Assembly: GCF_001043895.1 (NCBI RefSeq)
Contig: NZ_JTHF01000007.1
Span: 1 to 61,209, forward strand
Length of the DNA stretch: 61,209 nucleotides
DNA from: Methylobacterium indicum
Lineage (GTDB): Bacteria; Pseudomonadota; Alphaproteobacteria; Rhizobiales; Beijerinckiaceae
Direction: 5' to 3'
Within the stretch, counting starts at the first letter, position 1. The number at the start of each line of letters is the position of its first letter. The position numbers and the translations under genes are program-made. Below the pieces are notes generated by a model that saw only the letters and a program-made list of their open reading frames with translations, searched no databases and was not told the DNA's origin. This document shows positions 27,687-36,444 of the stretch, piece by piece.

Positions 27687-28008
27687 TCGCGGGCCGCTGC
27701 CGGGAATCGACGTCGATCCGAGGTCGCGCGGCCCGACGACGGGCCGCGGCGTCGTTCCGGACCGCGCAGGGGAGCCCGGAACGACCCGAGCGTGCCGGCG
27801 TGTATCCGATCCGCGGTCGGCGACTGGAAACGGAAACATCCTGTTTCCTTCGAACGGGGCCGTGATCGTTGAGGCGCCGGGCCGCGGCCGCTATCAATCA
27901 GTGGTGGGCTGATCGCCAGACGAAGCCGAGACAAAACCCAGCATCTCCCGTTCCGCCGCCTTCCGTCATTTCCCGCGGCGAGATCTCGGGATGATCGCGT
28001 TCGATCCA
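27687..28008. other. Intergenic, no gene recognised
   Basis: The gap after the lactonase gene holds no convincing frame. An imperfect inverted repeat near 27725-27790 (CGACGGGCCGCGGCGTCGTTCC...GGAACGACC) could act as a terminator. The rest is plain GC-rich sequence. Confidence 0.35.
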
Positions 28009-28131
28009 CTCCTACCGTCTCACCTTGGCACCGACACATCGATGCCAAGGCGTCCGGCACATCGGCGCCGGCGCCCAGTCGGGCTTGGCCAGCGCCTTCG
28101 AGCAAGTTCGTTCGACGGCGCGGCGGTATCA
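28009..28131 (+). repeat. Double-hairpin repeat
   Basis: It contains hairpin A (CCTTGGCACCGACAC / ATCGATGCCAAGG), the GGCGCCGGCGCC core and hairpin B (CGCCTTCGAGCAAG / TTCGTTCGACGGCG), and ends GCGGTATCA. Same orientation as the copy at 31084-31205. Confidence 0.75.
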
Positions 28132-28218
28132 TTCATTCGCTTCCGACGGGCGCAGCCGGGCCCGTCCGGGACAGCATGCGGCACAGCTGCGGATGGCCGC
28201 TTGCCGGAGGTGCATTCC

Positions 28219-29442
28219 ATGCAGCGGCACGACGAGACCGACGAGGCCGAGACGGTTGCGATGCCGCCGGCGCCATCATGGGTTTGCCGTCGCTTCCTGG
28301 AGCGGAGCCGCTCCATCGACGATCTGCGGAATGCCGCGCGCAGGCGCCTGCCCCGGTCCGTGTTCGATTTCATCGATGGTGGCGCCGAGGACGAGGCGAC
28401 GCTGTTGGGCAACCGCGCCGCCTACCGCCGTCACAGCTTCCTGCCGAAGACGCTGGCGGACGTCGCCGCCCCCGACCTCTCGACGACGATCCTCGGTCGG
28501 CCCGCGGCGCTGCCGCTGATCGCCGGCCCCACCGGCGCATCGGGATTCCTGTGGCCCCGTGGCGACCTCGCCATCGCGGCGGCGGCCCACGACCTCGGAA
28601 TCCCGTTCGCGCTGTCGACGAGCGCGAGCGTCTCGATCGAGGACATTGCCGCGCGAGCGAGCGGCGCGATCTGGTTCCAATGCTACATCTTCAAGCAACG
28701 GGATTTCAGCGACGGGTTGATCGCCCGTGCGGCGAAGGCCGGGTATGACGGGCTCGTGATCACCGTCGACTTCCCGGTCGGTGGCAATCGGGAGCGTGAC
28801 TTCCGGAACGATTTTTCCATTCCATTCAAGTATACGGCGCGCAACGTGACCGACTTCGCCCTGCATCCGCGCTGGGCGTTGAGCATGGTGCGCGGGGGGA
28901 CGCCGCAACTCGAGAACCTGCGTGGGTTCTCGGCCTCGAACGACGTCGGGACGGTGGCCTCCTCCGTCGGCCGCAACTACGATGCGTCGTTCTCGTGGGA
29001 CGACCTCAGCCGCATTCGCGACGCCTGGCCGCGCAAGCTCATCGTCAAGGGCATCGCACGGCCGGAGGAGGCCGAGCGGCTCGTCGCGCTCGGCTGCGAC
29101 GCGGTCGTCGTGTCCAACCATGGCGGGCGCCAGCTCGACGGTGCCGTCGCGACGCTGGACGCCCTGCCGGCGGTCGCCCGGGCGGTCGCCGGCCGCGCCG
29201 AGGTTTTCGTTGATGGCGGCATCCGGCGCGGCAGCGACATGGTCAAGGCCCTGGCGCTCGGGGCGAACGCCGTTCTGGTCGGGCGCGCGACCCTGTTTGG
29301 CACGGCGGCCGGCGGCCAGGACGGTGCGGCCCGGGCGTTGTCGATCCTGAGGGACGAGTTCCGCCGCTGCATGCAGTTGTGCGGCACCGCCCGCGTCTCC
29401 GAGATCGGCCGCGACCTGCTCGTCCCCACGGATGTGCCGTGA
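28219..29442 (+). CDS. FMN-dependent alpha-hydroxyacid dehydrogenase/oxidase (LldD/MdlB family)
   Basis: The 407-residue protein (ATG 28219, GGAGG eight bases upstream) has the FMN-dependent 2-hydroxyacid dehydrogenase pattern. It shows VFDFIDGGAEDE near residue 48, Lys277 in LIVKGI for flavin N1, and the active-site SNHGGRQLDGA with base His301 and substrate-binding Arg304. The FMN phosphate site is GGIRRGSDMVKALALGA. It oxidises an L-2-hydroxy acid (lactate, mandelate, glycolate or similar) to the 2-keto acid. An N-terminal extension of about 25 residues is unusual but not membrane-like. In the cluster it would feed a 2-keto acid to the next enzyme. Confidence 0.88.
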   Translation: MQRHDETDEAETVAMPPAPSWVCRRFLERSRSIDDLRNAARRRLPRSVFDFIDGGAEDEATLLGNRAAYRRHSFLPKTLADVAAPDLSTTILGRPAALPLIAGPTGASGFLWPRGDLAIAAAAHDLGIPFALSTSASVSIEDIAARASGAIWFQCYIFKQRDFSDGLIARAAKAGYDGLVITVDFPVGGNRERDFRNDFSIPFKYTARNVTDFALHPRWALSMVRGGTPQLENLRGFSASNDVGTVASSVGRNYDASFSWDDLSRIRDAWPRKLIVKGIARPEEAERLVALGCDAVVVSNHGGRQLDGAVATLDALPAVARAVAGRAEVFVDGGIRRGSDMVKALALGANAVLVGRATLFGTAAGGQDGAARALSILRDEFRRCMQLCGTARVSEIGRDLLVPTDVP

Positions 29443-29489
29443 GACCGGATGGCGTGCCGCCTCCTGCCGGACGATGCCCCGCGCGGGTA

Positions 29490-29614
29490 ATACCAACGGT
29501 CGTTGAAAACGACCTTTGGTTCCGTTCTCGAATTTTCGCCAAGCCTCTGGCTTGGTGTCGAAAATTCGAGATGGTTCAACGGCCCGATGCGTCAGCATCT
29601 TGGGCCGTTGGTAT
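29490..29614. repeat. MITE-like element with nested hairpins, 125 bp
   Basis: The ends are inverted repeats ATACCAACGG / CCGTTGGTAT. Inside are TCGTTGAAAACGA, a long near-perfect stem (CTCGAATTTTCG-CCAAGCC / GGCTTGG-CGAAAATTCGAG) and GATGC-GTCA-GCATC. No open frame is present. It differs from the double-hairpin repeats nearby and is AT-richer than its surroundings. Confidence 0.8.
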
Positions 29615-29791
29615 AACGGCGCGGGATGCCCGCGACGACGGCGTCAGCCGACCCCGGACGGCGACGGGCGAGATCCGCCCCCCATGACGCTGTCGCCCAG
29701 GCACCCCCGGCGGCACGCCCCGCCGATCCGACGGAATGCCGGAATGCTTCGTCCGAGCCGAGAGCCGGACGCGACCCAAGGAGATGGCACC

Positions 29792-30985
29792 ATGGTGAAT
29801 GAACCTGTGAACGGCATGTGGCCGAGCCCGTTCAATGCCGCGTTCGCCGGCACCGTCGCGGTCCCCAACCGCGAGATCCGGATCGCCGATTGCACGCTGC
29901 GGGACGGCGAGCAGCAGGCAGGAATCGTCTTCGACCGGGTGGCGAAGATCAGGATCGCCAAGGCGCTCGACGAGATCGGCATCTACGAGATCGAAGCCGG
30001 CACCGTCGCCAGCAGCCAGGAGGATCGCGACGCGATCGCCGAGATGGTCGGCCTGAACATGACGGCCAAGATCAGCGTCCTGTGTCGTGGCCTCGAGCAG
30101 GACATCGATCAGGCCCATGCCCTGGGTGTCTGGGGCGTCCGGTTGAGCTTTCCGATCAGCCCGATCGAGCGCCGGCACAAGCTCAAAGGCATTGGCGACG
30201 ACGATTATCTCGCCCGCGCGCTGGCGCTGGCGGAGTATGCCCGCAGCAAGGGCCTCTACGTCGTGTTCAGCCCCTACGACACGACGCGCGCCGATCTGCC
30301 GTTCCTGCGCCGGGTCGCCTCGGAGGTCGCGCGGGCCGGCACGGTCGACCGGCTGCGGATCGTGGACACGACCGGCTGCGCCCTGCCGGCGGCGATCGGC
30401 TTCGTGACCCGGCAGATCCGCGAGGCCGCGCCGGACCTGCCCCTGGAGATCCACTGCCACAACGATTTCGGCCTGGCCTGCGCCAATACCCTGGCGAGCG
30501 TCGCGGACGGCGCCGACTACGTCTCGAGCACGATCAACGGGCTCGGCGAACGCTGCGGCAACGCATCGACCGAAGAGGTCCTGCTCGCGCTGGAGGTTCT
30601 CTACGGCGTACGGACCGGCGTCGACCTTGCCCGGCTGACGGAGGTCTCGACTCTCGTCTCCGCGCTCAGCGCGATCCCCGTGCCGGTCAACAAGGCCGTC
30701 GTCGGCGAGAACGCCTTCCGCCACGAGGCCGGCATGGTCGTGGCCGGCGTCCTCAAGGACCCGTTCACGGCGGAGGCCTATCAGCCCGGCATCGTCGGCC
30801 AGAGGCGCGAGATCCTGCTCGGGAAGAAAAGCGGGCTCGTCTCGATCGGCCACAAAGTGGCGCAGCTCGGATTGGACGTCGACGAAGCACGCTTCCAGCC
30901 CCTGCTGGACGAGGTCAAGGCGCTCGCCGTCAAGAACGGGCGGGCGCTGACGGATGACGAGTTCCGCGCGCTCGCCCATGCCTGA
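29792..30985 (+). CDS. HMGL-like/2-isopropylmalate (homocitrate) synthase-family carboxyltransferase
   Basis: The 397-residue protein starts at ATG 29792 behind AAGGAG. It has the TIM-barrel DRE-metallolyase signature: CTLRDGEQQAG with Arg37/Asp38/Glu40, the metal-binding His221-x-His223 in EIHCHNDFGLACAN, and NGLGERCGNAS. A C-terminal communication region (ENAFRHEAGMVVAGVLKD, GKKSGL) matches homocitrate or citramalate synthases, and the LeuA allosteric domain is absent. The reaction is acetyl-CoA (or another acyl-CoA) plus a 2-keto acid, or the reverse cleavage. It is placed after the 2-hydroxyacid dehydrogenase, so the keto acid made there is a logical substrate. The exact substrate is unknown. 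Confidence 0.85.
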   Translation: MVNEPVNGMWPSPFNAAFAGTVAVPNREIRIADCTLRDGEQQAGIVFDRVAKIRIAKALDEIGIYEIEAGTVASSQEDRDAIAEMVGLNMTAKISVLCRGLEQDIDQAHALGVWGVRLSFPISPIERRHKLKGIGDDDYLARALALAEYARSKGLYVVFSPYDTTRADLPFLRRVASEVARAGTVDRLRIVDTTGCALPAAIGFVTRQIREAAPDLPLEIHCHNDFGLACANTLASVADGADYVSSTINGLGERCGNASTEEVLLALEVLYGVRTGVDLARLTEVSTLVSALSAIPVPVNKAVVGENAFRHEAGMVVAGVLKDPFTAEAYQPGIVGQRREILLGKKSGLVSIGHKVAQLGLDVDEARFQPLLDEVKALAVKNGRALTDDEFRALAHA

Positions 30986-31083
30986 TCGCGGTCGCCGTGG
31001 GTGGGGGCAGCGAGGACGATCGTCCGGTGTGACCTCCGCGCGGCGGACGGGGATCGCCGACCCGACGGATGATCGTCATCCTT

Positions 31084-31205
31084 TCATACCCTCGCACCTT
31101 GGCATCGACCTATCGATGCCAAGGCGTCCGCGCATCGGCGCCGGCGCCCATTCGGGCTTGCCTCCGCGCCTTCGAACGAGGTCGTTGGAAGGCGCGGAGG
31201 TATGA
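31084..31205 (+). repeat. Double-hairpin repeat, best-preserved copy (122 bp)
   Basis: The ends are inverted repeats, TCATACCCTCGC and GCGGAGGTATGA. Hairpin A is CCTTGGCATCGA-CCTA-TCGATGCCAAGG, a perfect 12-bp stem. The core is GGCGCCGGCGCC. Hairpin B is CGCGCCTTCGAACGA / TCGTTGGAAGGCGCG. No open frame; it looks like a MITE or REP-type element. Confidence 0.8.
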
Positions 31206-31429
31206 CTCAATGCGCATGTCGATTCACGCCCGCCACCGGCGCGCGGCGCCTGATGATGGGCAACGCAGATCGACATCGTCGACCATCGGTCCGGTCGGAT
31301 GCGAGCGAATCGCGAGGGATGGCGCCGCGTGACCTGCCCGCGGCCGTGCTGGACGGCCGGACCGGAGCCCACGATAAGGTGGCCGTCGGGCTACGACATC
31401 GTCAGCCATGACGAACGACGCGGTGAACG

Positions 31430-32332
31430 ATGGACCAGTTGCGCGAGATGGAAGTCGTGGTGCGGGTAGCGCGCAGCCAAAGCTTCACCCTGGCCGCCAA
31501 GCAGCTCAAGGTCTCGCGGTCCACCATCACCAAGATCGTCGCGGCCCTGGAGGAGCGGCTTGGCGTCAGGCTCCTGAAGCGATCGACCCATCACGTCTCG
31601 CTGACGGCGGCTGGCGACATCTACGTGCGCGAGGCGAGCGAGATCGTCGAACGGGCCGAACGGTTGCGGCAATCGATCGGCCAGGAGCAAACCTCTCTGT
31701 CCGGCCTGATCCGCCTCGGCGCGCCGCCCTCCTTCGCCGCGGCTCACCTGGTGGGCGCGTTGCTCGAGTTTCAGCGCGGCAATCCCAACGTGCAATTCGA
31801 CTTGGAGTCCGATGACGGGAGTGTGAACCTCATCCGCGAGGGGTGGGATTTCACGATCCGGATCGCTCCCAATCTCGAAGACACGAGTCTGGTGGCGAAG
31901 CTCCTCATCAACGTTCCGCAAACTCTCGTCGCCTCGGCGGACTACCTCGACCGGCATGGACACCCCCGACGCCCCGAAGACCTGATCGGGCACGAGTGCC
32001 TTCTCCACAGCATCAAGTCGTCATCCGGCACATGGTCGTTCAACGATCATGACATGACCGTTCCAGTGCGGGGGTCGCTGACGTCGAACTTCGGCGAGGT
32101 GTTGCGCCAGGCCGCCTTGTACGGCGCCGGCATCTCGCTCCATCCGACCTACATGATCCATGACGATCTCAAGGCCGGCCGCCTCGTACGGGTTCTGCCC
32201 GATTACCGGGCGGAGAGTGTCGCGATCTACGCCGTCTACCCGGAGCGGCAGATGAAGCCGAAGCGGATATCGGAATTCCTGGGCTACCTCACGGCGTGGC
32301 TGCGTGATCGGGCAGATTGGCAGAACCGCTAG
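31430..32332 (+). CDS. LysR-type transcriptional regulator
   Basis: The 300-residue protein has a typical LysR winged helix at residues 1-62 (SFTLAAKQLKVSRSTITKIV, LEERLGVRLLKR), a linker helix, and an effector domain beginning near residue 92 (SGLIRLGAPPSFAAAHLVGALLEF). It ends TAWLRDRADWQNR. It lies downstream of, and in the same direction as, the hydroxyacid/lyase genes, so it may regulate them from the end of the cluster. Alternatively it may control the divergent partner, the binding-protein gene, or the glutathione transferase that converges on it. The effector cannot be inferred. Confidence 0.85.
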   Translation: MDQLREMEVVVRVARSQSFTLAAKQLKVSRSTITKIVAALEERLGVRLLKRSTHHVSLTAAGDIYVREASEIVERAERLRQSIGQEQTSLSGLIRLGAPPSFAAAHLVGALLEFQRGNPNVQFDLESDDGSVNLIREGWDFTIRIAPNLEDTSLVAKLLINVPQTLVASADYLDRHGHPRRPEDLIGHECLLHSIKSSSGTWSFNDHDMTVPVRGSLTSNFGEVLRQAALYGAGISLHPTYMIHDDLKAGRLVRVLPDYRAESVAIYAVYPERQMKPKRISEFLGYLTAWLRDRADWQNR

Positions 32333-32409
32333 ATCCCGGGCACCTGCCCGCCCGCCTCTCGCCGTTGGGGATCATGGTGACTTGCGACCATGTCCCGTCG
32401 GGCCGGACG

Positions 32410-33009
32410 TCATCCGGCCGGTGCGGTCGCCATCATGGAGGGACGCTGCGCGAAGCCGGCATACCACGCCGTCGCGCGCGGGCGCCCGGCGCGCCAATCC
32501 AGATCCGGGAATCGGAAATCGAGGTAGCCGAGGCCGCAGGCGACGGTCACCGTCCCGATGTCGAGGCGTGCGCCGAGCTCCATCTCCTCGACACGGTCGA
32601 CGACATCCACCACCTTCTCGAGCTGACCGCGGCTCCAGTCGGCCCAGCGCAGGGTCTCGGGCCGCAACATCGCCTCGTACCGGGCGAGCAACGCGGCACC
32701 CAGCAGACCGTCGCCGAGGGCCGCGTCGGTCAGGTTGCGCCAGCGCGCCGCGCCCGACCCAAAGAAGCTCCCGCCGCCGAGAGCATCGAGGTACTCGCAG
32801 ATCACCCGGCTATCGTACAGCACGGCGCCGTCATCGGCGATGAAGGTCGGAACCTGGCCGAGCGGGTTGTCCCGCCGGACCGTGGCGTCGCGCCGGACCG
32901 GGCCGACCGCGCTCGGCAGCCGCTCGATCCGTCCGGCGAGATCGAGCTCGTGGGCCACGACCATCACCTTCCTGACGAACGGCGAGTTGGGGGAATGGTA
33001 GATCTTCAT
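32410..33009 (-). CDS. Glutathione S-transferase
   Basis: The 199-residue protein starts at ATG 33009 (AAAGGGA upstream); the frame is open further but only through non-coding DNA. It has the thioredoxin-like GST N-domain (MKIYHSPNSPFVRKVMVVAHEL with an early Ser, NPLGQVPTFIADDGAVLYDSRVICEYLD with the cis-Pro and the glutathione-binding Asp-Ser pair) and an all-helical C-domain. It resembles the small bacterial GSTs related to YibF. It may detoxify electrophiles or take part in the degradation pathway. It is on the opposite strand to its neighbours. Confidence 0.85.
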   Translation of the reverse strand: MKIYHSPNSPFVRKVMVVAHELDLAGRIERLPSAVGPVRRDATVRRDNPLGQVPTFIADDGAVLYDSRVICEYLDALGGGSFFGSGAARWRNLTDAALGDGLLGAALLARYEAMLRPETLRWADWSRGQLEKVVDVVDRVEEMELGARLDIGTVTVACGLGYLDFRFPDLDWRAGRPRATAWYAGFAQRPSMMATAPAG

Positions 33010-33712
33010 CGCTGGTCCCTTTCCGGCGGGCAAGGTCGGTCCAAGCGTCGGCAGCCCGGCGCGCAGGAGCAAGAGCGACGCTGCCCTGCCGGAACGCGCC
33101 GATGGAGCAGACCCTCTCGCAGACCGGCTCCGGACATCCGCAATCGCCCGCGCCGCCCCCGCACCGCGACAGGCGCCTTGGTCGGTGTCGGATCGGCTCG
33201 TCGCCGAACCCTCATCGACGGCGACATCCCTGACGGCTCGATTCAACGAGATCCACCGCACCATGCCCGACATCGGGCTCCGGCATCTCACGCTGCGTCG
33301 CGAGCACGAGACTCATACCCTCGATGCTTGTCAAAACAGTGCCATCTCGCGCCGGACACACGGTACCCGCCTCCGCCGCCTTGCTGGATCATCATTCAGG
33401 GCAAGGATCGATCAGGGCAAGAATCGATCCGGCTCGCCGCGCGCGAACGTCGCTTGTGGGCGCAGTCTGCCCGTCAGGTCGTGGAACCCTCATCGATGCG
33501 GCAAGACCTGAATAACGGTTGAACTCTGTTTCGGTATTCCACGTCCAAACCTGCACGGCGCCGCATCTCGGTGCGCCGCGACACGGATCGTAGCAGATCA
33601 GGCTGCCCGCAGCGTGTTTCGATTGCAGAAACAGCGATGTTCGCCCGAGGCGGGTCGACCGGTCGGCGCAACCGCGATCACATCTCACCACGAGAATGCA
33701 AGGGGATCGGAC
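33010..33712. other. 700-bp intergenic region without a convincing gene
   Basis: Short frames here have Arg/Pro-rich shadow-like translations. A degenerate start of the double-hairpin repeat may lie at 33312 (TCATACCCTCGATGCTTG). Near 33403-33430 a short imperfect tandem repeat (CAGGGCAAGGATCGAT, CAGGGCAAGAATCGAT) occurs. Promoters for the flanking divergent genes should be here. Confidence 0.4.
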
Positions 33713-34921
33713 ATGCTCATCTCACGCAGGTCGCTGATCGCGTCGGGCTTGGCCTCGGCGTTGCCGGTAGGGGTGTCATACGGCGCCGAACGCCCGATCC
33801 GGATCGGCGTCCTCAACGATCCCGGCGGGCCCTTCGCGGATATCGGCGGCGTCGGGAGCGTCGTCGCGGCGCGGCTCGCCGTCGAGGACATCGGCGGTAC
33901 GGTCGCCGGCCGCGCGATCGAGGTCCTGCAGGGCGATCACCAGAACAAGCCGGACGTCGCCTCGGCGGTCGCCAGGCAATGGATCGATCAGGATGGCGTC
34001 GACATCATTCTCGATGGCGCATCGTCGGCATGCGGCCTTGCCATTCAGCACGTGTGCCGGGAAAAGAACAAGTTCTTCATCGCCGCCGGATCCGGAACGT
34101 CGGATCTGACTAACAAGTTCTGCGCGCCCTACGGCATGCAGTTCAGCTTCGACACCTTCGCGCAGGCGCGCAGCCTCGGCACGGCCCTGACGAAGGCCGG
34201 CGGATCGACCTGGTTCTTCATCACCGCGGACTACGCGTTCGGCCATGCCCTGGAGCGGGACGCCACGCGCTTCGTCAAGGAGGCCGGCGGCAAGGTGCTC
34301 GGAAGCGTGCGGCACCCGCTGGGGACGATGGACTTCTCGTCGGTCATCCTTCAAGCACAGACATCGGGCGCGCAAGTCATCGGCCTTGCAAATGCCGCCG
34401 TCGATACGCAGAACACGATCAAGCAAGCGAATGAGTTCGGCCTGATCCAGCAGGGATTGACGCTCGCCGCCCTGATCATGATGGATGTCGATATCGGGTC
34501 GATCGGACTGCCCCTGGCGCAGAACCTCAAGATCGCATCTCCGTTCTACTGGGACCGGACCGATGCGACGCGGGCATGGACCGAGCGCTTCATGAAGAAG
34601 AAATCGAAGCCGCCGACGATGCTGCATGCGGGCGTCTACAGTGCCGCCCTTCATTATCTGAAGGGGGTCAAGGCGGCTGGCACGACCGATACGGCCGCGG
34701 TCAATGGTTGGATGCGCAGCCATCCCGTCGTGGACATGAACAACGACAGCTCGCCCATCCGCTCCGACGGCAGGCTGATGTGCCCGATGTACATCTATCA
34801 GGCAAAGAAACCCTCGGAATCCAGAGGGCCGTTCGATCTTTTGCAGCAGACCACCATCATCGATGCCCAGAATTCGTTCCGGCCCGCGGGCGAGAGTGAA
34901 TGCACGCTGCTGCGCAGTTGA
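33713..34921 (+). CDS. ABC-transporter substrate-binding protein (branched-chain amino acid/amide type)
   Basis: The 402-residue protein starts at ATG 33713 with AGGGGA upstream. An export signal with an Arg-Arg pair (SRRSLIASGLASALPVGVSYGA) ends near residue 25. The mature part begins RPIRIGVLNDPGGPFADIGGVG, the standard Peripla_BP_6 (LivJ/UrtA-like) start, and includes FFIAAGSGTSDLTNKFC and WFFITADYAFGHALERDA. It should bind a small organic acid, amide or amino acid in the periplasm. No permease or ATPase gene is next to it, so it either uses a distant transporter or is an orphan left when IS256-type DNA replaced its neighbours. Confidence 0.85.
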   Translation: MLISRRSLIASGLASALPVGVSYGAERPIRIGVLNDPGGPFADIGGVGSVVAARLAVEDIGGTVAGRAIEVLQGDHQNKPDVASAVARQWIDQDGVDIILDGASSACGLAIQHVCREKNKFFIAAGSGTSDLTNKFCAPYGMQFSFDTFAQARSLGTALTKAGGSTWFFITADYAFGHALERDATRFVKEAGGKVLGSVRHPLGTMDFSSVILQAQTSGAQVIGLANAAVDTQNTIKQANEFGLIQQGLTLAALIMMDVDIGSIGLPLAQNLKIASPFYWDRTDATRAWTERFMKKKSKPPTMLHAGVYSAALHYLKGVKAAGTTDTAAVNGWMRSHPVVDMNNDSSPIRSDGRLMCPMYIYQAKKPSESRGPFDLLQQTTIIDAQNSFRPAGESECTLLRS

Positions 34922-34941
34922 TCCCGCGCGAAACCGGCGAT

Positions 34942-36380
34942 CGTGTCCCATGGCGTGGTGTAGCTGGTTGTGGTCCACCACGACGACCGGCAGGGCCGGA
35001 CTGATCAGACTGCGAGGTTTTGCAGGCTGACGAGGGGATCATCGCCGATCGGGGCGATGCTTTCCAGGGTCATGGAGCGGCAGCGTTGCACGGCCCACTC
35101 GTCGTCTTGCTCCAGCAGGATCGCACCGACCAGGCGGCGGATCGCGCGCTCGTCGGGGAAGATGCCGACGACCTCGGTGCGGCGCTTGATCTCGCCGTTG
35201 AGGCGCTCGAGCGGGTTGGTCGAGTGCAGCTTGGCCCGGTGTGCCGCCGGGAAGCCCATGTCGGCCAAGACGTCGGTCTCTGCCGCATCCATCAAGGCTG
35301 CCAGCTTGGGCACCTTGGGCCGGAGTTGGTCGGCGACCCGCCGCCATTGTTGGCGGGCCGCCTCGGCGTCGTCCTGCGCGAAGGCAGTGGCGATGAAGGC
35401 CGAGACGACGCGCCGGCCCGAGCAGCCGGCATGGGCCAGGACGTTGCGCATGAAGTGCACCCGGCATCGCTGCCAGGAGGCGGTCATCACCTTGGCAACC
35501 GAGGCCTCGATGCCTTCATGCGCGTCGGAGATCACCAGCTCGACCCCGCGCAGGCCGCGCCGGGCCAGCTTGCGCAGGAACTCGGTCCGGAAGGACTCGG
35601 CTTCGGAGGGGCCGATGTCGAGCCCCAGCACGGGCACCCATCGTGGCAGGCCACGATGGGTGCCCCCTCGCGCCGTCCGTCCGCGTTGACGCCGACCGAG
35701 ACGATGCTGTGGTCCTGGCGCACCTTCCCGTCGGTGGCGTCGATCCACAGGTAGGGCCACTCGCCCTCGATCGGTCGCTCCAGGAAGGGGTTCACCCGTT
35801 CGTCGATTTCCTGGCACAGCCGGCTGACCTGGTTGTGAGAGATCCCCGTCCCGCCCATCGCCTGGACCAAGTTGTCAACCGCCGCGGGTCGAGATACCCT
35901 AGATGTCGGTGTCCTGGATCACGGCTGTCACCGCCTTCTCGGTCATGCGGCGCGGCTCCAGGAAGCTCGGGAAGTAGCTGCCCTTCCTCAGCTTCGGGAT
36001 GCGCAGCTCCACCGTGCCGGCCCGTGTCTGCTAGTCTCTCTCACGATAGCCGTTGCGCTGCGCCAAGCGCTCCGGGGTCTTCTCGCCGTGGGCAGCACCG
36101 GTCAGGCCGGCGACCTCCAGCTCCATCAGGCGCTGCGCGGCAAAGCCGATCATCTCGCGCAGCACGTCCGCGTCCGCGCTCTTCTCAGCCAGCGCCCGCA
36201 GGCTCATAACGGCATCGGTCATCGAGGGTCTCCCGGGTTCGGGGTGGTGTCAGCAACCCGATCCTAACCCGTCACCGCCGATGGCCATCCCCGCGAGAGA
36301 TCCCACCTGCTACAGCGCTTTGGAGGACGCGCAGGCGGGCTCTCCCGCTTTCGGCCAGCTACACCACTCCAAGGGACACG
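34942..36380 (-). mobile_element. IS256-family insertion sequence, 1439 bp
   Basis: Terminal inverted repeats match at 24 of 26 positions: CGTGTCCCATGGCGTGGTG... from 34942 and, on the other strand from 36380, CGTGTCCCTTGGAGTGGTG.... The transposase between them is broken in several places. No matching target duplication is seen in the flanking 8-9 bases. Confidence 0.85.
35005..36222 (-). pseudogene. IS256-family transposase, multiply disrupted
   Basis: The N-terminus (from ATG 36222) reads MTDAVMSLRALAEKSADADV and stops at a TAG (36031-36033) where Trp is expected after GYRERD. The frame continues as [20 protein letters not shown] up to another TAG in VIQDTDI, then shifts. A second frame gives ISHNQVSRLCQEIDERV and WPYLWIDATDGKVRQ (first Asp). 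A 35-base palindrome (35632-35666) then shifts the frame again into LGLDIGPSEAES, VISDAHEGIEASVAK (second Asp) and STNPLERLNGEIKRRTEVVG (Glu). All pieces match mutator-type IS256 transposases. The gene is dead. Confidence 0.85.
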
Positions 36381-36444
36381 CCCCCCAAAGATATGATAGT
36401 GATGCAGCAAGTCCTTACTTGCTGAAAAAATGAAGGAGATCGCG

